Shown piece by piece: positions 57,205 through 64,000 of a stretch of 64,000 bases of DNA. Position 1 is the stretch's first letter; each line of letters starts with the position of its first letter. The notes under the pieces are model-generated. The model searched no databases. It was not told the DNA's origin and worked only from the letters and a program-made list of their open reading frames with translations. Made by a program: the position numbers and the translations under genes. Source of the DNA: Plectrocnemia conspersa (Eukaryota; Arthropoda; Insecta; Trichoptera; Polycentropodidae); NCBI GenBank assembly GCA_009617715.1, contig VTFK01000220.1:124001-188000 (forward strand). Direction: 5' to 3'.

Positions 57205-57560
57205 TGGAACGAATTTTGATATAGATACATAAAGATCAGATCCGTATCGGCATAAATATAAATAGCTATAAATAAATTAACAGCGATCGAAATCTAAAAT
57301 AAATTACACTGAATGAAATAAAATCTTTGCGTCTTAAAACAACAAATTGCAACGCACACCTTTTTTTTTTAGATAAAAATTAAAAGATTATAAAAAGTGG
57401 GCCTTTCAAATATTTTCTTTCATTCAACAAATAAATTCTGTGAATTTTGGTCATAGTAGAAACCACCGATAAATGTTTTTCAAATTCGTAAAAGCATTTT
57501 TTTGTTTTGTTTATTTCGAAACAAAATAAAGGCGCATAAAATACCATGGATTTTAGAGCG
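57205..57560 (-). repeat. Palindromic repeat family, second extended copy
   Basis: AAAGATCAGATCCGTATCGG (57230) and AAATAAAATCTTTGCGTC (57317) are the reverse complement of blocks at 33712 and 33635. ATAAATTCTGTGAATTTTGG and CCGATAAATG (57430-57475), with ATAAAGGCGCATAAAA (57525), match one arm and its neighbour. Only one arm is present, so this copy has no palindrome. Confidence 0.65.
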
Positions 57561-58379
57561 ATACTAGTCACTCTAATATATTAAAAAATAAGAGAACTGT
57601 TTTCTTTATGTACACAAATTGTTTTATTATAAGATTTTTTCACATTTCTCAATTATTTAAATATAAAATCAGGCGAATAATTAAAATAATCGAATATTCG
57701 ATTGAGAAGCGTAGATTTAATGTCATAAATACACACCATGGTTCATCATCATATTATGTACATTAAAATAATTCTAAATTGTCAGTGAACTTATTAGACA
57801 ATTACCTTACGATGCTGTTATGAAACAAATTTGTCTGAGAAAATGCGTCGTCAATTTTTGACTGTAAAATGCAAACTACATGTATTTTAAATTTATTTTT
57901 GGCAAATTTACATTCGCAGCAATATTATCAAAATATTAACTAAGCTAAAAAGAAATAAATAACTAATTAGAATAATTTCCATTACAAACCAACTTCTTTA
58001 AAAAAGATATAATGTTGATTCGGATATTATTAAGCATATGCTAAACTACGTATCTATCTTGAAAACGTTTGTACCGTTGATTAACCTTAATTTTGAGCAA
58101 AAATTTTAATGCAAGATCTTCGTGAAACGTGATAATATCCATCAAATATAATTTCCATGAACATCATAAATATTTACGTGATAAAAAAACTTAGTTATTT
58201 TTGTATCACATGCGGAATACGTATCCAAGTTTCACTTATGAGATAGAAGCTTTAATTTAGTGTTTCATTGAATCGCTTCTCTTGCCTTTCAAATGCAGTA
58301 TTATTGTAGAATTGTATATTTTCGACTAGTAAAAATATAAAATAAAATACATGTTTTTTTATTAAATTTTTATAAAGGC
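57561..58379. other. AT-rich intronic sequence, no feature seen
   Basis: AT-rich filler only. Confidence 0.5.
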
Positions 58380-58960
58380 GCACGTATTATAACGCGAATT
58401 CGCGATTCATATATAAATCTTTATATACGAATAAGCCCGAGTGTGTTTGACGGGGGTTAACGGCAGAGTGGCGGGGTGTGCGGGGGGATACTGTTACTGT
58501 CTGAAAATATTAAATTCACCAACAGTTAAATGTATCGTGTCGTTTTCGTCAGTCTTTTGTATGCAACGGCGCGGGAGAGACAGACAGGTTTGTCGGTGGT
58601 GTGGGTGAGAGATCGCAGGTGGGCACGGTGCAGAGTGGTGTGGGTTAAAGAGGGTGTTTCGGATTTTTCAACATCCCTCCCACGAAAGCTCCTCATCGGC
58701 AAATGGCGTTCGCGGCACGCCAGTTTTAAAATTCACCGTGGCGGACAGGGGGAGAGGTCGCGGACCACCCGCACCTCTCGCCAGGGGAGACCGGGGGTGG
58801 TCGGGCGAAGCCTCGCGCGAAAATCCCCCAATCCCGACGCGCTGGGAGGAAAACCTCAAAATTTAACTGCCGCTACGCCTTGCCTTTCCTAAGACCAAAT
58901 CGGTTCTTATTGGTCGTTCGGTCAAGCGATCGTTTAGCGCGATTGTATTTTTAACCCTCG
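58380..58960. promoter_or_regulatory. Strongly GC-raised island, candidate regulatory element or distal promoter
   Basis: This is the most GC-rich non-exonic stretch in the window, with GGCGGGGTGTGCGGGGGGAT near 58470 and GGGGGAGAGGTCGCGGACCA near 58748. Frames of 60-120 codons are open on both strands across 58530-58892, as expected for GC-rich DNA, and none resembles a protein family or the Iroquois N terminus. An upstream exon or promoter of the Iroquois gene cannot be excluded. Confidence 0.35.
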
Positions 58961-59649
58961 CCACTTGAGTACTATTCCAAGGATTCACGTTAATGTAAAT
59001 ATAAGATTTTAAACTATATATTTAATCAATGAGATATCTTGTTCAGCAGTAACAGCCATTTACAACAACTTTAAATGGGTTAAAATCAACGTGAACAAAT
59101 CCATATGTAGTAGTGTTTTAATTGGTATAAATTCGTAACTTAATTTATATTATGTATTACTATATAAAAAATATCTAAAATAAATAACATTTTTATTGCA
59201 CTTACTTATGAAAAATATTATTTACAAATATAAACCCTTCAACTAGTGATATTTTTATAGTAAAAAAAAATATTAAAGGGTAAATTTTACTTAATTTAAT
59301 AAGGGAACAAAAATAAAAAAATATAGGTAGAAAAACTATTTTAGCATAAACATATGTTGCAAAAATGCAATATTATAAAAATAAGAAATTTATAAAGCCA
59401 TATAAAAAAACATTTGCAACATTATGGAACAAACAGTAAAGTTAAAAAATATTTGTTATATACATATAGTTGCTAAATTATTTGCAACTACGTTCATCTA
59501 ATGATTATACAAAATAGTTATAATAATACAATGTTTTCTCTCCCAAGATTCTATCATTTATTACAGTATTTATTTTAAAGAAATATAAGCTTCTTCGAAA
59601 AAAAAATATAATCCTTTAATACATAGCTTTCAACGAAAATATATTAATT
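58961..59649. other. AT-rich intronic sequence, no feature seen
   Basis: AT-rich filler. Some phrases near 59560-59640 may be the decayed edge of the following tandem array. Confidence 0.4.
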
Positions 59650-60800
59650 TCCTACCAATGTTTACAAAATAATTACTTTACAATACATTCTTAGAACAAC
59701 TAGATTATAAAGATTTGAAATCAGCTCAAAATAAAAATTTGCTTACTTTAATTTATTTTTATTAAACTTAAAAACCATAAAATCTGTGTTATATAGCTAA
59801 TAGAAAGAGTGATGTAAATATATTTTTGCAGTATTTATTTAAATTTAGTTATAATTACGCATGCCATGTGAATATGTAAATTATCTTAAAATTACAAACA
59901 CCGACATTTTTAAACTACACTCTTATTAATCCATAAATGTTTAGCTTAAAAAAATATACTGTAGACTTCATCGATTTATTGTACAACACAAAAGTCAATA
60001 GAGACAAACTTGATAATACCTTATTAAAACAAATGAATATTAAGCGCAAAATTTAGCTGTAAATAAATTAGAAGTTAAATTTATGTTTAATTATTAAAAA
60101 AAGCTGTGTAATATTTTGCTAAAAAAATTAGTGTAATATAAATATATTTTTGCAGTATTTAGTTAAATTCAGTTTTAATTACGCGTGCCACTTGAATTTG
60201 TAATAAAACTTAAAATTATAAATATGTTTTTTAACTACACTGATTAATCTATGAATATTTAGCTTAAAACAAAATTATACTAATGACTTAAAAATATACT
60301 AAGAGACTTTAAACATTCAGATTGTAGAGCGCAAAACATACCTATTAATCAGTGAACTAAGTTTAATTTACTTTTAATTAAAAAAATACCATAAGCTCTG
60401 TAATATTTTGCTAATGATATATGTTTGTAGTATATAATTATATTTAGTTATAATTACGCATGCAATGTGAATATATGAATTATCTTAAAACAACAAACAA
60501 TGATATATTTTAACTACACTCATATTAATCCACGAATGTTTAGCTTAAAACAAAAATCACTCAGTCAATAGAGGCATATTTTTAAAACAAGCAATAGAGT
60601 ACAAAACTAAGCTTTAAATCAGTTAAAATTAACAAAAATACTTACAAATATATTTTTTTATATAAATATATTTTTCAGTATATAATTTAATTAATTTATA
60701 ATTATGCGTATATATCAATTATATTAAAACTATAAACACCTATTTCATAATTTATCTTTCACTCAAAATTCCAGTCTTAAGTCGCTAGAGGCTAACTTAG
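59650..60800. repeat. Degenerate tandem array, unit about 250-330 bp
   Basis: The block CAGTATTTATTTAAATTTAG followed by TTATAATTACGCATGCCATG recurs with changes at about 59829, 60154, 60427 and 60676. In the first three units it is followed by AACTACACTC, TTAATCCA and TGTTTAGCTTAAAA in the same order. TTAGAACAACTAG marks both outer edges (about 59692 and 60800). At least four units are present with spacings of about 325, 273 and 249 bp. No coding potential is seen. Confidence 0.8.
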
Positions 60801-61779
60801 AACAACTAGCTTATAAACGCTCTAATCAATGGATTATGTTTATCATGTAAAAAAAGATTTTAATGAGCAATTTTTAAGTAATATATATAAATGAAATTTT
60901 ACATTTACTTATAAAAGTTCGGTGTTGCATGTTTCATTCTATTACTAAAATATGGATTTTTCGATTTACTTCAATCAGTTTCAACATTCGATTGTGACAG
61001 GAATTGAGAGATGTTTGATCATTTTTATGAATATGTTAATAATTCAATAGAATACATTGTATTTGATCAACTGTTGATATATACCACGTAAAAAATCCAA
61101 ACCCGGATGACATCGAGTACATGTATATTTTTTTTAATAATGCATATTTGATAGGAAAATTTTCAACATTGTATGGCTTATCAATTATTCTATACTTGTT
61201 CCATATGTGCATTTACTATTGCTCGCATAAACATTTAAACGCATTTATTTTTCAAAAGCTTTTTACTACAGTTTTTACCGATACGTTTTCAATATTTATT
61301 TCCATTAGTGATTGAAGCGCGAATGTGGTTATATGGTTACATTTTTAAAAACCCAAACTCTTCGCACATTTTATGAATGAATGAAATTCTCACTCAGCAA
61401 ATTATTTTTGCACTGTGTCGAATGAATCTTATCGTTATGATAATATTATTAGAGAAACTACTTTATGCTAAAAAGTAGTTAATCAAACAAAAGTGTGCAT
61501 TAGTTCATGTTTATCTGGATTACGTAAAGTATGGCGAAAGATATGGGGCGATACAAATATTCTGTAAGCAAAAAAGGAGGAACAAACTTTCACCATTATT
61601 TTTATATTAATATTGATATATTAGAAGATGTGAGCTATTAGAAAAATCAAATCAAGATTGATTTAATTTTCGCAATAAGAAAATGAAAATGATTCAGATA
61701 TATCGTGGAAGGAACTATTCGATCATTTATATATTATGTATATAGCTATGCATGTACAAGATTTTTTGATTGCCATATG
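60801..61779. other. AT-rich intronic sequence, no feature seen
   Basis: Short unmatched frames only. Confidence 0.5.
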
Positions 61780-61965
61780 GCACGTATAGTATGAGAGTTT
61801 TCAAAATTTCCTCCCTAGTCCGTGTGTCCTTTAACGTGCCGCGGACCAAGAGGATTTTCCGGACGCGGGTTGCATTAACCATGCAACTGGATAATTGAAA
61901 CGCGCTCGGCCGTTAACAATCTGGCGGGTGAGTTGCCCTCGTCATGCAAAAGCTTTTTCCATTTA
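61780..61965. promoter_or_regulatory. Small GC-raised island
   Basis: About 180 bp of mixed-complexity sequence (GTGCCGCGGACCAAG near 61835, ACGCGCTCGGCCGTTAAC near 61900) is followed by a TATG-type simple repeat at 61966-61997. Candidate regulatory element by composition only. Confidence 0.25.
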
Positions 61966-62589
61966 CATACATATGTATATGTATATGTATGTATATAAAC
62001 GGTGCACACGTGTACGCCACATAAAAAATACATATAAAACATTTTTTTTTAAATGGATCGAATGCTTTGTCAATGACTATGAGAAACGATACAATGCTCT
62101 TACATAAGTACTACTTATACTTATTAAAATATTGAACTAATAAAATTCTTAAAGTTTCATTTTATATAATACAAATAAAGATCTGAGATGTTATACTTGT
62201 TTTTATATCATTAAGAAATGTATATGTTAATTTCTGTACGATTTTAGCATTTGAGTGCTACATTTCGCAGACACGCGTTAGATGTAAGTGCTACAGTAAT
62301 TTAAATACTACATTTTTATTTTATTATTTATAAATTATAATCATTTCAAGCATATTTTTGCGATAATAACTTTAATTGCAAATGAAATCAAAGATTGTGA
62401 AAATATAAATACAATAACAATTTAAACGAATTAAGTTTTGCGTTGTTTCAATAACTAATTCCAATGTTTGTTAAAATTTTGCTATGCCGCAAAAGTCTAA
62501 TGTTTTATGTATAAATAGTATTTAAACTTAAAATTTGTAGATATATATAATAAAAATGAATATTAGAAAATCGAAACGTTTGTATATGT

Positions 62590-62870
62590 TTTGTAGGAAG
62601 CGGCGCTTCCACAGCTTCTATGGACGCGCCGTCAATGGTAGATAATATGTATGTATTGTACATACGATATGGATATATAAGGGGTTGAAAACGTGACATT
62701 AACGACCGCCAACGATGTCGTTATGCCGCAAACTGTTAACGGGGCGGTTTCGTTAAGCGGCCGCACCTGGCCGCTGGCGCTCGTTACACAGCTCGCACCA
62801 ATAAAATATGGTGGTCGCTCGGATGTACCGAAACCCGTCATACTGGCTGCGAGGCAATAATTGAACCAGC
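62590..62870. promoter_or_regulatory. GC-raised island, candidate regulatory element
   Basis: About 280 bp contains GTTAACGGGGCGGTTTCGTT near 62733, AGCGGCCGCACCTGGCCGCT near 62755 and a CCAATAAAAT motif near 62797. The minus-strand frames across it have no family resemblance. Confidence 0.3.
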
Positions 62871-64000
62871 GTTGAAATCGAAATAGGTTATTTTTTATAT
62901 ATGATCACTGTAGCTCGGTCGACCGTGTCCGCTTTTAACAAAATGTCAATATCGGATTTCAAAAGTACACGGATGACAAAATGGAGACAGTGGTTTTTTG
63001 TTGTTTGTTTTTTTTTTACTTTGCTACGTTCTTCGCGCAGCACCCATGAGGATTTTGTTTCACGTCACTTTGAATAAAACGCAAAGATTCCCAGGTGAAA
63101 TAGGAGAAAGGTTCAATTCTATTTATTAATGTCACTCCTTCGGTCGCGACTGTCGTCGGGGTTATGCTTTTTTGTACATACTGTAAAATTTATGTGTTTT
63201 ATATACAAGGCACAGATAATATTAAGAATCAATTCAATAAAAGTACGGTTTCAGATATTCGCATAAAAAAAATATTAATAATAATTACATAAAAACAAGG
63301 TTTGAGACTGACTCTAAGCTCATCAAGGTTTATTAAATATGATTATATAATATATTACAATCAACAGCACAATAATATTATATGTATTATTGGGCTGTTA
63401 TAATACTTTTATTTTTAAAAATAAAATAAAAAATCATGGTCAGTTGCATTTTAATAAATCAAATATATATTAATAGACAATTATATATTGTTTGAGTACA
63501 ACGTTATATTTTTGGAAAAATGTATGCTTTAAAATAATTCATTGGGTTATACAATATTTAAAAAAAAAAAAAAAATTTTTTTGCTCTTATTTTATATAGT
63601 ATATTACTATAGTTTTTTCTGTTGTAAAAGTCGCATTTTCATGATAATAAAAGAGTATAAAAAGCAGTGATACTTAATGTATTATATATGCAACTTTTTA
63701 TGTTATGTTTCAATAGCTGCTTTTATTTGTTTTATTCTCATTTATATCATTGTTGTGAATTATTATTAACTATTAATTCTAGGTTATATTTCTTAAAAAA
63801 ATTTTTTACATATGTTATTATTTATTTGGTTTTGATAGTTTGTTGGTTTATTTAATGTTACCAATAATACGTAATGTATTTGTAACTTTTTAAAGCAATG
63901 TTTCGAGTTTTACATAATATTTTCAGTATGAGAATAGCTAAAATTGATGTATTATTTATTGCGTTTTAATATATTTTTTAATAATATATTATTATTCTAA
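62871..64000. other. AT-rich sequence to window end
   Basis: A modest patch of raised complexity lies at 62910-63170. The rest is AT-rich without recognised features. Confidence 0.45.

Noticed and set aside
58393..58404. Self-complementary 12-mer CGCGAATTCGCG
   Set aside because: It is a striking perfect palindrome, but a single short occurrence in a GC-raised island carries no functional evidence.
58530..58892. Overlapping 60-120 codon frames on both strands, considered as an Iroquois 5' exon
   Set aside because: No Iroquois N-terminal motif, start context or splice-compatible continuation was seen. Frames on both strands are expected in such GC-rich DNA.
62632..62841. Minus-strand frame in a GC-raised island considered as an upstream exon
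   Set aside because: The peptide lacks any Iroquois N-terminal signature and the composition is that of the surrounding island.
63095..63125. AGGTTCAATTC considered as a tRNA B-box
   Set aside because: No cloverleaf stems or A-box could be placed around it. The same was true of other GGTTC words checked.

Overview
The window looks like a gene-poor, strongly AT-rich stretch of an arthropod, most probably insect, nuclear genome. The evidence is the only host gene that can be read, an Iroquois-family TALE homeobox gene on the minus strand, and the arthropod-style transposon load (Jockey and CR1-group LINEs, RTE fragments, mariner, hAT, pogo-like). The species cannot be named from the sequence. 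No bacterial-type operons, rRNA, tRNA or CRISPR array were seen.

Host gene. Two coding exons of the Iroquois gene lie at 50248-49950 (homeodomain plus acidic tail) and 46850-46378 (Iro-box-like motif, proline- and serine-rich C terminus, stop). They are joined by a 3.1 kb intron with good splice sites and matching phase. The 5' exon or exons are not recognisable and probably lie beyond 64000. The roughly 46 kb downstream and 14 kb upstream behave like the regulatory desert usual around Iroquois/Irx genes. Islands of 150-600 bp with clearly higher GC and mixed-complexity sequence stand out from AT-rich filler (near 9.2, 12.8, 17.0, 23.2, 29.2, 32.1, 37.0, 50.5, 52.0, 55.6, 58.6 and 62.7 kb). 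They are candidate cis-regulatory elements, by inference only.

Transposons, left to right. A CR1/Crack-like LINE has four 5'-truncated copies (0.99-2.64 kb minus, 26.56-28.15 minus, 39.42-40.67 minus, 53.26-54.3 plus). A hAT element with a perfect 8-bp target duplication is at 5.9-7.4 kb. RTE-type fragments lie at 8.9 and 30.0 kb. Old LINE reverse-transcriptase fragments lie at 13.1, 21.9, 28.4, 32.5, 39.1 and 48.5 kb. A nearly full-length but dead Jockey element is at 17.5-21.9 kb. A mariner at 34.1-36.5 kb is split by a foldback-like element. Minus-strand mariner relics are at 38.0 and 54.8 kb, and a decayed hAT element is at 45.1-46.2 kb.

Unclassified repeats. These are the foldback-like family with subrepeat-built inverted arms (34.1-35.4 kb, solo arm at 47.6 kb), a palindromic interspersed family (33.3, 56.4 and 57.2-57.6 kb), two degenerate tandem arrays with units of about 250-360 bp (24.0-25.0 and 59.7-60.8 kb), a perfect 20-bp-stem hairpin at 22.35 kb, and a duplicated module of about 100 bp (26.3 and 31.9 kb). 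Every transposon coding region shows stops, frameshifts, truncation or lost catalytic residues, so none looks autonomous. The best candidates for something undescribed are the foldback-like family and the palindromic family.
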